Shown here piece after piece: positions 1 through 8,441 of a stretch of DNA of 64,000 bases (position 1 is its first letter; the number at the start of each line of letters is the position of its first letter). Under the pieces are notes generated by a model. That model did not search any database. It was not told the origin of the DNA and saw only the letters and a program-made list of their open reading frames with translations. The position numbers were made by a program, and so were the translations under genes. Origin of the DNA: Falsihalocynthiibacter arcticus (lineage in GTDB: Bacteria > Pseudomonadota > Alphaproteobacteria > Rhodobacterales > Rhodobacteraceae). Location of the stretch: the NCBI RefSeq assembly GCF_000812665.2, contig NZ_CP014327.1:3315501-3379500 (forward strand), in the 5' to 3' direction.

Positions 1-84
1 TCCATTGAAGAGTTTTTTCCAACGGGCGTGCGCGGCTGGCATTTTATTTTTCCGAGGAAACAGCGTCGACAAGAGCTGATGTGA
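1..84 (+). CDS. possible C-terminal end of a gene cut by the window edge
   Basis: Frame 1 is open from the first base to a TGA at 82-84 and gives 27 residues ending in PRKQRRQELM. The basic tail is compatible with a real C-terminus. No family can be assigned from so little, and it could be chance. Confidence 0.25.
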   Translation, partial: SIEEFFPTGVRGWHFIFPRKQRRQELM

Positions 85-320
85 AAAAAATTCTACGCAG
101 TGATGAGACGAACGACATCAAAATAGCGCGAACGCTTTCGCTCTACCAAATGAAAGGGATCACCTCGACCAAGACATATAAGCAATGTGATGGTGCGGTT
201 TTGCCGTCAATTGGCTGCCCAAAATACATGAGCCTTTCCTTTCCCGAAGGTCTGGATGCAGAGATAGTTTCAAAACTGTCCAATCTGCATGATCTGTGCC
301 GATCCCTTGACGCTTATTAG
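81..320 (+). CDS. small hypothetical protein (79 aa), doubtful
   Basis: A GTG-initiated frame of 79 codons whose start overlaps the stop of the frame open at the window edge (ATGTGA). A weak purine stretch (AAGAG) lies about 6 bases upstream. The product is soluble, with no signal peptide or membrane segment and two cysteines in the middle. I recognise no family. The stop-start overlap is the only contextual support, so it may be spurious. Confidence 0.25.
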   Translation: MKKILRSDETNDIKIARTLSLYQMKGITSTKTYKQCDGAVLPSIGCPKYMSLSFPEGLDAEIVSKLSNLHDLCRSLDAY

Positions 321-413
321 CCGCGATAGGTGCTAAGGTTGGTGGGTTTTGAATGGACTTCCCGCTTTATCGAATGTGCGTCAAGGCGTTTACCGTGCTC
401 TCTCAGACGAACG

Positions 414-434
414 GGCGGGCCTATCAAGCCCGCC
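414..434 (-). terminator. hairpin downstream of the L,D-transpeptidase gene
   Basis: Seven-base GC-rich arms GGCGGGC (414-420) and GCCCGCC (428-434) around a 7-nt loop, about 50 bases past the stop of the minus-strand transpeptidase gene. No clear U tract follows, so it may terminate weakly or only protect the mRNA 3' end. Confidence 0.45.
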
Positions 435-486
435 TCTTACTCTGTCGGCGCCGATCGTTTTACTCGCTACGGGGTGATTTGCCCCG

Positions 487-1176
487 TCAATACAGGCCCG
501 AAAGGCCCTCAGGCATCATCGATGGCAGCACGATCACAGAAGCGCCGTGAATGGCGCGATTGTTCAGGTCGATCACATCCTGATTGAGCATCCGAATACA
601 GCCCGACGAGACCGCTTTTCCTAGTTCCAATGCGGAGGCATCGCCGTGAATGCGGTAAAGTGTGTCGACGCCGTCCTTAAAGAGATAGAGCGCACGCGCG
701 CCCATTGGATTTCCCGGCCCCGCATCCATGCCGCCATTGGCAACGGAGTATGGTTCCAGTTCAGGCCGTCGTGCAATCATCGATTCCGGTACATTCCAGC
801 GTGGCCAATCGCGCCAAAACTGAAGCCGCGCCGTGCCTTTCCACTCAAAGCCCGCAGCCCCAACGCTGACGCCATATCGCATCGCTGTTTCGGGAGACTC
901 GACGAAATGAAGAACAGCCCTGTCGGGGTCAACTATGATCGTGCCGCGTTCGTAATTTGGCCACGGATTGGCAACCTCCTGCCGCCAGAGCTCAGGCTTG
1001 ATGACTCCTTCCCGAACGGCCGGAATTGGAAAGCGTTCATCAGTAATAGCCCCATAAAAGGCGGGTAGCGGCGGGATCACCGGTGCGGGTGGGGGAATTG
1101 GCGCGACCGGCGGTTTGGCACAAGCCGCGAGGCCAGCCATTCCACCGAAAGCGACGAAGGAGCGTCGGGTAAACAT
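487..1176 (-). CDS. L,D-transpeptidase (YkuD domain) lipoprotein
   Basis: Predicted periplasmic L,D-transpeptidase of 229 aa, a cysteine enzyme that makes 3-3 cross-links in peptidoglycan or attaches proteins to it. The N-terminus has TRRSF followed by a hydrophobic stretch and a lipobox-like LAAC near residue 19, so it is probably a lipoprotein and possibly Tat-exported. A proline-rich linker follows. The YkuD active-site region is clear near the C-terminus: IHGDAS, then SSGCIRM, giving the catalytic His and Cys. It is monocistronic, with the small secreted protein gene behind it on the same strand. Alpha-proteobacteria often carry many paralogues, so the exact cross-link made cannot be told. 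Confidence 0.9.
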   Translation of the reverse strand: MFTRRSFVAFGGMAGLAACAKPPVAPIPPPAPVIPPLPAFYGAITDERFPIPAVREGVIKPELWRQEVANPWPNYERGTIIVDPDRAVLHFVESPETAMRYGVSVGAAGFEWKGTARLQFWRDWPRWNVPESMIARRPELEPYSVANGGMDAGPGNPMGARALYLFKDGVDTLYRIHGDASALELGKAVSSGCIRMLNQDVIDLNNRAIHGASVIVLPSMMPEGLSGLY

Positions 1177-1232
1177 GAGGTCTTCCTTTTACGTTCTGAA
1201 CGGGAGTGTGACGCCATGCGCCGAGGAGCCAG

Positions 1233-1601
1233 TCAGAACAGGCGAGGAGGGGCCCGTGGCGGAGCAATGTCCCGCCCTCGCGCGCGCCAAACAGTGAAGT
1301 ACATTGGCTGGGTCGGTTGTGAGAGCTTCAGGGAGGTTTTCGTGGCCTCCGGCAGCGCACGATCGTGCCCACAATGGGATCCCGTAAGGGTCGCGGTGCG
1401 GCATTTCTTCTGAACAGAGATCTTTGCGGGGCTTGGCAGCCAAACCACTAGCGTCTGCATGGTCGAATGGCCAATTTTTACCGATGATAATTGATGCTTA
1501 TATGGCGTAGGCTTAGAGGCCATAGCGTTGCCAGCATATGCGCCCCAAGGCAACATAATCAGCATCAACAATAATGATAAAGAGGTCCGAGCCATCTGCA
1601 T
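1233..1601 (-). CDS. small secreted hypothetical protein
   Basis: About 122 aa from the preferred ATG at 1601. That start has GAGGATAAGG just upstream; an earlier ATG at 1637 lacks a good site. A typical signal peptide is visible (ARTSLSLLLMLIMLPWGAYA), followed by a short mature domain with a CRTATLTGSHCGHD segment whose Cys and His residues could bind metal. The C-terminus is proline- and arginine-rich (APPRAPPRLF). I do not recognise the family. The signal peptide and ribosome site support a real gene, but function is unknown. Confidence 0.55.
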   Translation of the reverse strand: MQMARTSLSLLLMLIMLPWGAYAGNAMASKPTPYKHQLSSVKIGHSTMQTLVVWLPSPAKISVQKKCRTATLTGSHCGHDRALPEATKTSLKLSQPTQPMYFTVWRARGRDIAPPRAPPRLF

Positions 1602-1762
1602 ACGCGCCTTATCCTCAATCCATCGCGCATTGTCCATGTGTTATCAAACAATCGGCATAACAAACCGCTCTCGTTTTCGTTACTTTTAAGGGCCATCCGG
1701 CATCATTCCGCCGACACCGTCCTTGCGCGCAAGTTGAAAGCAGGCGGACGAGTTTTAACGCT

Positions 1763-2626
1763 CTATTTTTGATGTCGCCGCATTGTGATCCATAATGTGG
1801 CGGCGATAATCAGCGCGGCACCGGCCCAAAATGCAGGTTTGGGTATCTCGTCAAAGACCAGATACCCGACCGTCGTCGAGAACACCAAACTGGCGTAAGA
1901 AAGAACTGACAAATACCCCGCTTGCCCGTAGCGGTGCGCGCGCAGGAAGCAAAACTGCGCGGATTGTGCGAAGACGCCAATGGCGAGGAGCAAGGGCCAT
2001 TGGGGCAGGGGCACGGGTTCCCAAGCCAGAACGGCGAAGGGGGCGGTGATCACGGTCAGGCCCGCCGTGTAGAAGGTCATCATCACCACGGTCGGCGCGG
2101 CGACCAGCCTGCGGGTGGTGATCACCGCACCCGTTGCGGCGAAAACCACCAAGACTTGCGCGGCCAGCCCCCAGTTGCCAGAAAACCCCGACGGATCAAC
2201 AGCGATAAGAACGCCAACGAAGCCAATGGCTGCGGCGATCCAGCGGTCACGGGTGATGACTTCGCGCAACAACCACGCGGCGGCAAGCATCGTTAGGATC
2301 GGGCGGGTAAAGCTTACCGCAGTGAACAGCGCCAGCGGCAACCGCGTGATCGCAAAGAAACTCGCGGTGAGGGCTGTGGCGGAAAACGCCACCCGCAACG
2401 CATGCAGGTGGAGGTCTTGTATCCCGATAAACGCCTGTCGATAGCGCCATATCCACGGCAGCATCAGCAAAAGCCCCACCCCCGCACGCAAAAACACCAG
2501 TTGAAACGCAGGATAGCCAAGCCCCAAGGCCTTAACGATCGACAACGCCCAAATATTCAGCGCCATATCAGTGAGCAGCCAACCAGCAGCTAGCCCGTTG
2601 CGGGAGTGTTCAGCTTCGTTTGGCAA
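1763..2626 (-). CDS. EamA/DMT-family membrane transporter
   Basis: An inner-membrane protein of up to 287 aa with about ten hydrophobic segments in two repeated halves, the usual layout of EamA (drug/metabolite) exporters. The first half shows the typical pair RPILTMLAAAWLLREVITRDRWIA and the second a matching SLVFSTTVGYLVFDEIP segment before the last helix. Substrate cannot be predicted. The longest frame starts with TTG at 2624-2626 and overlaps the end of the PIG-L gene by 17 bases. No clear ribosome site precedes it, so translational coupling or a later start (ATG at 2566) is possible. It is the last gene of the ROK-PIG-L-EamA run. Confidence 0.85.
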   Translation of the reverse strand: MPNEAEHSRNGLAAGWLLTDMALNIWALSIVKALGLGYPAFQLVFLRAGVGLLLMLPWIWRYRQAFIGIQDLHLHALRVAFSATALTASFFAITRLPLALFTAVSFTRPILTMLAAAWLLREVITRDRWIAAAIGFVGVLIAVDPSGFSGNWGLAAQVLVVFAATGAVITTRRLVAAPTVVMMTFYTAGLTVITAPFAVLAWEPVPLPQWPLLLAIGVFAQSAQFCFLRAHRYGQAGYLSVLSYASLVFSTTVGYLVFDEIPKPAFWAGAALIIAATLWITMRRHQK

Positions 2627-4949
2627 GGAGGTTGGCCATCAATCGGAACCCGCCAGAGGTCAGTTTTTCCATCTGGTGATGCAGTATGAGCGAGGTATGC
2701 ACGTGCCGCCCCAAGCCCACATCCGCCACAAGAATTGCGCCTTTTAGGGGCGCTTCGCCCGCGTCATTCATGGCGAGGAGCGGAGTATAGGCATCGTCCC
2801 AGTCCTTGGCAAAATAAAGCCCGCGTTCCTTGTGCCAATCGGCCCAATCCGCGTCGTCAATGCGATTGGGGGTGTACAACAGCGGATGATCGGGTGCGAG
2901 CACGGTGACGGCGGCGGTCTCATCCGTAACCCGCCAACGCAGGGAAGGTTGGCCGATTTCAAGGCGATAGGGCGCTGTCGTCTCGGGGTCCCAATTGTCC
3001 CAAGGGCGGTGATAGAGCGTGACCAGCGTGCCGCCCGCGCGGACCCAATCGTGGATGCGGGGCATGGCCTCGGCCAGCCCAGCGCGGAATTTCATCGCAA
3101 AAATGCCGATCACCAACGTGTCGAAAGCGGCGAGGGTGGCATCGGTGAGAGGCACGTTGGACAGGTCCGTCACCTCAGCCCCCATGCGTTCCAGCCATGT
3201 GGCGACCCGATCATTACCGCCGCCGATATATCCGACCCGCACATCCGGCAGGGCCGCATTCACCACACGGATTTGGGCAATCGCAGGGCGTACCAAGACG
3301 CGTGGCGCGATATGGTCGTGACGGATATGACGCACACTGCTGGCCTCGAAGCCGTCGAGCGTCAGGGTTAAATCGTAGTGTCCAGCCGCGACATGTTCAG
3401 GGACCGTAACGGTGAGGCGTCCTTCGCTTTCAGTCACGTTCCAACCGTCAGGCACGCGCAATCCTGCCTGCGCTGAAGGTGGGGAAATATCGCTAACGTT
3501 AATCACAAAAGACCTGCGGCTATGGGCCAGATTGATCACATCAGCTTCAGGTGACACGGCGGCTGAGCATTGTGGCACAACGACGGGCGGCACCTCAAAC
3601 GGCAGGCTTGTCGTCGTGATGACGCCATGTGTCGTCAGGGTCACGTCAACGCAAGGGGCTGTGGGTTGGTTCGGCAAATAGATGGCGGGGTAGGGATCGC
3701 TGATGGACGCGTCGTTTGCCAGCGTCAAGGTCGGGCCATCCAAGCTCCAGCCTTGTGGGAGCCTTGGGGCAAGCGTCACCTCGCCCGTGTCGGCGAAGAA
3801 CTCGCTAGATATTGTCGTGCTTGCACCGGGGTGGAGTTTTTCATCCTGTAAATAAGCCCGCGCATCAACGCCCGCCGCAAGTTGGATAATGCGGGAGAGT
3901 TGTTGGTCTTTGCGGGTTAGCTTGTGGCCGAACTCGGACAGCTGTGCAGGAGAGGCATTTTCCGAAGCGTTGCGAAGGGCTTGTAAGGCGAGGCTCGCGT
4001 GTTTTAAAACCTCAGACACGTTTGGAAAGGCAGCCAAGGCGGAATCGCAAGCGTCTTGGGCGGCAGTTAAATCAGCCCCGCCCAGATCGCGCAATGTTTG
4101 GGCCAAACCAGAGGCGAGGTCCGCATCTGGTCCCGCAACATGCGTATGCGCCAAGTGCAATGGGAAATCGGTTTCTGTGCCGTTTGGCACCCAGCGACCC
4201 ATGGCTTGTGTGGCGTGTAGCATGCGGCTTTGTTGGCCGATCCGTGCATAACTCCAGCCCGTGACGGGATCTTTGCCCGTCGCAGCAATTGTGAGGGTTG
4301 CGGGTGGCGGCGGCAGATCGTCGTCATAGGCTTGCCCAGCGCCTGACCACGCGGGGAGATACATTTTCTTGACCTGCCAGACGGGTAAATCACTGCCCGA
4401 AAATTCAGGATCGGCGGCGAGGTCCATGACCAAATGCGCGGCTTCGGTCATTGCGCGGTGGTGGCCGTGTTGACCGGGGACATCGAGGAAGGTGGGGCAG
4501 ATAATATCGGGGCGTTCTGTGCGGATGATATCAACAAACCGCGCAAGGGTGCGCTCGCGGCCCCATTTCCCCAGCGTTTCAACGCCTGATTTGGAGAAGC
4601 CGAAATCGGTGATTGGGTCTTCGGGACTGGTGGAATGCCAATACATCCGCAGATCAAGACGGTCACAAGCGGCCTCCATCTCGGCGGTACGTAGAGTACC
4701 GAGAGCGGCGGCGGTTTCGGTGCCAATATCGTTTTGGCCGCCCTCGCCACGGGTCGAGCAGGCATAAGATATATCCACCCCGTCGCGAAACCGCATCGCC
4801 GCCAGCATCGCAGAGGTTTCATCATCAGGATGCGCGCCTGTGTTCATAAACGACACTGTGGATTTTAGCGCGGTGAGCGCCTGCCACAGCGCCACAATAC
4901 GGGGGCGATCTCGTTCGGCGGCAATCCGCGCCTGATTGGATAATGGCAT
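2610..4949 (-). CDS. PIG-L family (LmbE-like) deacetylase with C-terminal ThuA/GATase-like domain
   Basis: A 779-aa protein. Residues 35-280 form a PIG-L/LmbE zinc deacetylase domain: HPDDE at about residues 40-44, and HGHHRA near 165 supplies further metal ligands. Such enzymes remove N-acetyl groups from amino-sugar conjugates (known for GlcNAc-PI and mycothiol precursors). A middle beta-rich region follows, then a C-terminal domain from about 555 (VGYIGGGNDRVATWLERMG) that resembles the ThuA/glutamine-amidotransferase-like fold. It is much longer than a plain LmbE protein (about 230-300 aa). No signal peptide is evident, so it is probably cytosolic. AGGA lies 8 bases before the ATG. It sits 12 bp after the ROK regulator, which suggests it acts on the substrate imported by the divergent ABC system. 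Confidence 0.85.
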   Translation of the reverse strand: MPLSNQARIAAERDRPRIVALWQALTALKSTVSFMNTGAHPDDETSAMLAAMRFRDGVDISYACSTRGEGGQNDIGTETAAALGTLRTAEMEAACDRLDLRMYWHSTSPEDPITDFGFSKSGVETLGKWGRERTLARFVDIIRTERPDIICPTFLDVPGQHGHHRAMTEAAHLVMDLAADPEFSGSDLPVWQVKKMYLPAWSGAGQAYDDDLPPPPATLTIAATGKDPVTGWSYARIGQQSRMLHATQAMGRWVPNGTETDFPLHLAHTHVAGPDADLASGLAQTLRDLGGADLTAAQDACDSALAAFPNVSEVLKHASLALQALRNASENASPAQLSEFGHKLTRKDQQLSRIIQLAAGVDARAYLQDEKLHPGASTTISSEFFADTGEVTLAPRLPQGWSLDGPTLTLANDASISDPYPAIYLPNQPTAPCVDVTLTTHGVITTTSLPFEVPPVVVPQCSAAVSPEADVINLAHSRRSFVINVSDISPPSAQAGLRVPDGWNVTESEGRLTVTVPEHVAAGHYDLTLTLDGFEASSVRHIRHDHIAPRVLVRPAIAQIRVVNAALPDVRVGYIGGGNDRVATWLERMGAEVTDLSNVPLTDATLAAFDTLVIGIFAMKFRAGLAEAMPRIHDWVRAGGTLVTLYHRPWDNWDPETTAPYRLEIGQPSLRWRVTDETAAVTVLAPDHPLLYTPNRIDDADWADWHKERGLYFAKDWDDAYTPLLAMNDAGEAPLKGAILVADVGLGRHVHTSLILHHQMEKLTSGGFRLMANLLAKRS

Positions 4950-4961
4950 GGTGCGCGTCCT

Positions 4962-6128
4962 TTAGTGAGCGTGAGAAAGAGGCGAGCTGAGGGCTCGGTT
5001 CAAAATGAGGGCCGCCGCGCCCATTGTCGCGGTCATCCGCCCAGAGGCGCCGCGCATCAAACGGGTGTGTTGCGCATCGGGACGGTTTGAAACCGAGACC
5101 TCGGGCAGGGGCGCATTTGCGACCAGATAGTCAAGAATTCCATCTGGCATCGCGCCGCCCAGCACGACGGTTTGCGGATCAAAGAGGTTTTCAACAATGG
5201 TGATCGCGTGGCCAAGGGTTAAGCTGGCTGTTTCCAGCCACGCCATCAAGTCGGGATCACCTTGTTGAAAGAGGCGATCCAGCGCGTCGATATCATGAGC
5301 ATCTTTACCCGCCTGTTGTAAGTGGCGCTGTACCGAGTGGCGGCTCAAACCGTCCTCAAGTTTGCCGCCGTGGCCATTGACTGGAATGTGCCCGATTTCG
5401 CCAGCGTTGCCATAAGCGCCGCGAACAAGCTGCCCGCCCTGAACCAACCCGAGACCCAAACCTGCGCCAAAATAGAGATAGGCAAAGGACGCAAAATCCT
5501 GTGCAACGCCATTGATGCGCTCGGCCATCGCGGCGGCGTTGGCGTCATTGCTCAGAACCACTGGCAACTTCAACGCATAGGTGAAAAGCGCCTCCGCGTC
5601 GACTTCCTGCCAGCCCGTGAGATCGGTCCCCATACCCGTAATGCCCGTTACCCCAAAAGGGCCGGGCATTACGACACCAGCGCCGAGCATCCGTCCCGTG
5701 GCAGTCGGTACTTGGGCTAGTGCGCGGGCATACAGCGCGGTTACATGCGCGATGACAACATCTGGTTCGGTCTTGGTAAGGGCGATCCGCTCGGTGGTGA
5801 CGGCTTGACCGTTCAAATCCAATAACGCGGCAAATATCGCATCGGGGCGCACCTCAACTCCAAGCGCATATCCGCCCTGGGGATTTAGCGTATATTGCAT
5901 CGCGGGTAGGCCTCGCCCGACGTTCAAGCGGCCGTTTTCCAAAAGCATCCCATCTTGCAACAGCTCTGCGATAATGTTGCTGACGGTTTGGGTGGTGAGC
6001 GACAGGGTGCGGGCAATTTCGGCACGCCCAATGGCGCCCGCTGTGCGTACTTGCCCCAGCACTGCTTGACGATTTCGGAACCGTGATCGTTCGGCATTGC
6101 TGCCTTCTTGAAAGTTTAAAACTACCAT
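4962..6128 (-). CDS. ROK family transcriptional regulator (NagC/XylR-type)
   Basis: A 388-aa repressor candidate. Residues about 15-70 form a winged helix-turn-helix (AEIARTLSLTTQTVSNIIAE). The rest is a ROK sugar-binding domain with an ASKHA-like glycine-rich segment GAGLGLGLVQGGQLVRGAYG and GEIGHIPV. The CxCGxxGCxE zinc-binding motif of classic ROK proteins is not present after the GHIPV segment, which is unusual. It is divergent from the sugar-type ABC operon, and a 12-bp inverted repeat (6135-6180) fills the gap, 7 bases from its own start. It is therefore probably autoregulated and controls import. The inducer is likely a sugar derivative. Confidence 0.9.
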   Translation of the reverse strand: MVVLNFQEGSNAERSRFRNRQAVLGQVRTAGAIGRAEIARTLSLTTQTVSNIIAELLQDGMLLENGRLNVGRGLPAMQYTLNPQGGYALGVEVRPDAIFAALLDLNGQAVTTERIALTKTEPDVVIAHVTALYARALAQVPTATGRMLGAGVVMPGPFGVTGITGMGTDLTGWQEVDAEALFTYALKLPVVLSNDANAAAMAERINGVAQDFASFAYLYFGAGLGLGLVQGGQLVRGAYGNAGEIGHIPVNGHGGKLEDGLSRHSVQRHLQQAGKDAHDIDALDRLFQQGDPDLMAWLETASLTLGHAITIVENLFDPQTVVLGGAMPDGILDYLVANAPLPEVSVSNRPDAQHTRLMRGASGRMTATMGAAALILNRALSSPLSHAH

Positions 6129-6134
6129 GGAATG

Positions 6135-6180
6135 GGCTTAACTCAATTCATTTGAATTATCAATTGATTTGAGTTAAGCC
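6135..6180. promoter_or_regulatory. long inverted repeat, probable ROK operator
   Basis: Perfect 12-bp arms GGCTTAACTCAA (6135-6146) and TTGAGTTAAGCC (6169-6180) are separated by 22 AT-rich bases. They lie in the divergent gap between the ROK regulator start (6128) and the binding-protein start (6234). The outer repeat is far longer than chance would give. It is best read as the operator of the adjacent regulator overlapping both promoters. That assignment is inferred from position. Confidence 0.7.
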
Positions 6181-6233
6181 TGATGCATGAGTTCGAAAAA
6201 TGGACCGCTACAGCCACCAATGGGAGACTAAAA

Positions 6234-7493
6234 ATGAATACACGTTTGAAAGGCCTGGTATTTGCAGGGATGATGTCGTCTGCGGCATTGTTCACGAGCA
6301 CGGCGAGCGCCGTTGAGATTGAGTATTGGCAATATTTCTTTGACGCACGCGTTGACGCAATGGAGACGCTGATCACCAACTTTGAGGCCGCAAATCCCGA
6401 CATTACGGTCACGATGAACCACTTCCCCTATGACAGCTACCGCACCAAGGTTGCCGCCGCTATCCCTGCGGGCGAAGGCCCCGATGTGGTTCAGTTGTTT
6501 TACGGTTGGTTGAACGACTATGTTGAAGCAGAGCTGATCCAGCCCTTGCCGGCGGACGTGTTCCCAGCGGATAAAATCGACGCGGAATTCTTCCCGATGG
6601 TTCAGGCGATGAAGGATGGCGATCAATATTGGGCGCTGCCAACGGCCGTTCGCAGCTTGGCGCTGTTCTACAACAAGCGCCTGTTTGAAGAGGCGGGGAT
6701 TGAAGGTCCACCTGCCACGCTAGATGAATTGCTTGAGACCGCCAATGCCCTAACGAAACGCGACGGCGCGGGCAATCTGACGACGGTTGGCATCACGGCT
6801 GGCATGACCGCGCAAGATCACCACTGGTGGCGCGAAGGTCTGGTGCGTCAGTATGGTGGCGAGCCATATCTGGATGATTACAAAACCGTCAACTACAACA
6901 CTGACGCGGGTGTTGCGGCTTTGGATTACTACACCAACTTGTTTATGAACGAATCCCCCGTGACCTCGATCGGCTTTATGGACGAGCCCCAAGCGGCGTT
7001 CAAAGCGGGCCGTGCAGGGATGCATATTGACGGCTCGTTCCGCATCGGCTCGCTTGCTGATCAACGCGGACTTGAGTGGGGCGTGGCGGAGTTGCCATCC
7101 GGTTTGGATGGGGCGCAATCCAACTATTCCTCCTATTGGGTGAACGCGATCACATCCAAAGCTGAGGGCGAAAAGTACGATGCTGCGGTCAAGTTCATGG
7201 AGTATCTCACCTCTGATGAGGCCATGCAGATTTGGCTTGATGTTGTGGGCGAACTGCCTGCGAAACCTTCCGTTGGTATGACCGAAGCGAATGCGAATGA
7301 TCCGGTCTTTGGTCCGTTCATCCGTGGGTTGGAATACGCGCACACAACCAAATTCGTGAATGAATCCAGCCAGCGCCAACTGCTTGTTGAGATGGTGGAG
7401 CGGATCCAGCTTGAAGGCATGGAACCTGCGGAAAGCCTCGCGATTGCAGCAGAAGCCGAGCAAGTCATGCTCGACGAATATTACGCCAAGTAA
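6234..7493 (+). CDS. sugar ABC transporter substrate-binding protein (family 1)
   Basis: Periplasmic binding protein of about 419 aa in the MalE-like family 1. It has a signal peptide ending near STASA before VEIEYWQYFF, then the usual two-lobed layout with FPYDSYRTKV and GPDVVQLFY segments near the N-terminus and an aromatic-rich body. I chose ATG 6234, which follows GGGAGAC, rather than the longer frame from 6183, because the signal peptide begins here. First gene of a plus-strand operon with two MalFG-type permeases, a lyase, the ATPase and a kinase. The ligand is unknown. A strong hairpin follows directly. Confidence 0.93.
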   Translation: MNTRLKGLVFAGMMSSAALFTSTASAVEIEYWQYFFDARVDAMETLITNFEAANPDITVTMNHFPYDSYRTKVAAAIPAGEGPDVVQLFYGWLNDYVEAELIQPLPADVFPADKIDAEFFPMVQAMKDGDQYWALPTAVRSLALFYNKRLFEEAGIEGPPATLDELLETANALTKRDGAGNLTTVGITAGMTAQDHHWWREGLVRQYGGEPYLDDYKTVNYNTDAGVAALDYYTNLFMNESPVTSIGFMDEPQAAFKAGRAGMHIDGSFRIGSLADQRGLEWGVAELPSGLDGAQSNYSSYWVNAITSKAEGEKYDAAVKFMEYLTSDEAMQIWLDVVGELPAKPSVGMTEANANDPVFGPFIRGLEYAHTTKFVNESSQRQLLVEMVERIQLEGMEPAESLAIAAEAEQVMLDEYYAK

Positions 7494-7502
7494 AACCGAA
7501 AC

Positions 7503-7533
7503 ATCCGCCCCGATATATTCTGTCGGGGCGGAT
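7503..7533 (+). terminator. intercistronic hairpin after the binding-protein gene
   Basis: Perfect 11-bp arms ATCCGCCCCGA (7503-7513) and TCGGGGCGGAT (7523-7533), followed by TTT, lie 10 bases after the binding-protein stop and 20 before the first permease. It probably acts as a partial terminator or mRNA stabiliser that raises binding-protein expression. Confidence 0.7.
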
Positions 7534-7553
7534 TTTAAGAAGGTAGGGCCCCC

Positions 7554-8441
7554 ATGTATCGCAACCTCACTATTCGCCAAAAACAGATCGTATGGGCTTG
7601 GGCGTTTTTGGCAATTCCCGTGCTTTTCTATAGCATCATCCGTTTCTATCCGACGGGAAACGCGATCCTGATTAGCTTCCAGAATTGGAACTTACTGGGC
7701 AGTCGCACGTGGGCTGGCCTTGATAATTACGAGAAGCTTTGGAACGACGCAGTGTTTTGGAAAGTGTTCCAGAATACCTTTCTTTACCTGTTGCTTGGCA
7801 CCCCGATCAGCCTCGTACTGTCCTTTATTATTGCCTACCATCTTGATAAATTGCGATTCATGCATGGCTTTCTACGGATGCTGTATTTCCTCCCATTCAT
7901 GACCTCTGCGGTAGCGATGGCGTGGGTTTGGCGCTGGTTTTATCAGGACGTGCCGATTGGACTATTCAATAATATCCTCGCCGGTTTTGGCATTCCCCAA
8001 ATCAGCTTCCTAAATTCAACCACCAACGCGTTGCCTGCCGTTTTGGCGCCTGCCGTTTGGGCAGGACTTGGGTTTCAGGTGATCATTTTTATGGCGGGCA
8101 TTCGGTCAATCCCGACCAGCTATTACGAAGCAGCCAAGATCGACGGGGTAGGCTGGTTTACCGTTCTCACACAGATCACGCTGCCGCTCCTGCGCCCGAC
8201 GATAGTGTTTATCGTTGTGTTCTCATCCATCGGGTTTCTGCGGATTTTTGACCACGTCTTTAACATGACCACTAACAATCCGGGGGGGCCGTTGAACGCC
8301 ACGAAACCGCTGGTGTTGATGATCTATGACACCGCCTTTAATGGCTTTGACATGGGATATGCCGCCGCGCAAACCGTTGTTTTGTTCACGATCCTGCTGA
8401 TCGTCTCGCTTATTCAACTCCGCCTGCTGAGGAGCACATAA
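7554..8441 (+). CDS. sugar ABC transporter permease, MalF-type
   Basis: Inner-membrane permease of 295 aa with six predicted membrane segments and the EAA loop for ATPase contact (YYEAAKIDGVGWFTVLTQITLPLLRP, near residues 187-212). The first membrane segment AWAFLAIPVLFYSIIRFYP starts just after a short basic N-terminus. Its stop overlaps the start of the next permease by one base, so the pair is translationally coupled and forms the heterodimeric channel of the importer. Confidence 0.93.
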   Translation: MYRNLTIRQKQIVWAWAFLAIPVLFYSIIRFYPTGNAILISFQNWNLLGSRTWAGLDNYEKLWNDAVFWKVFQNTFLYLLLGTPISLVLSFIIAYHLDKLRFMHGFLRMLYFLPFMTSAVAMAWVWRWFYQDVPIGLFNNILAGFGIPQISFLNSTTNALPAVLAPAVWAGLGFQVIIFMAGIRSIPTSYYEAAKIDGVGWFTVLTQITLPLLRPTIVFIVVFSSIGFLRIFDHVFNMTTNNPGGPLNATKPLVLMIYDTAFNGFDMGYAAAQTVVLFTILLIVSLIQLRLLRST

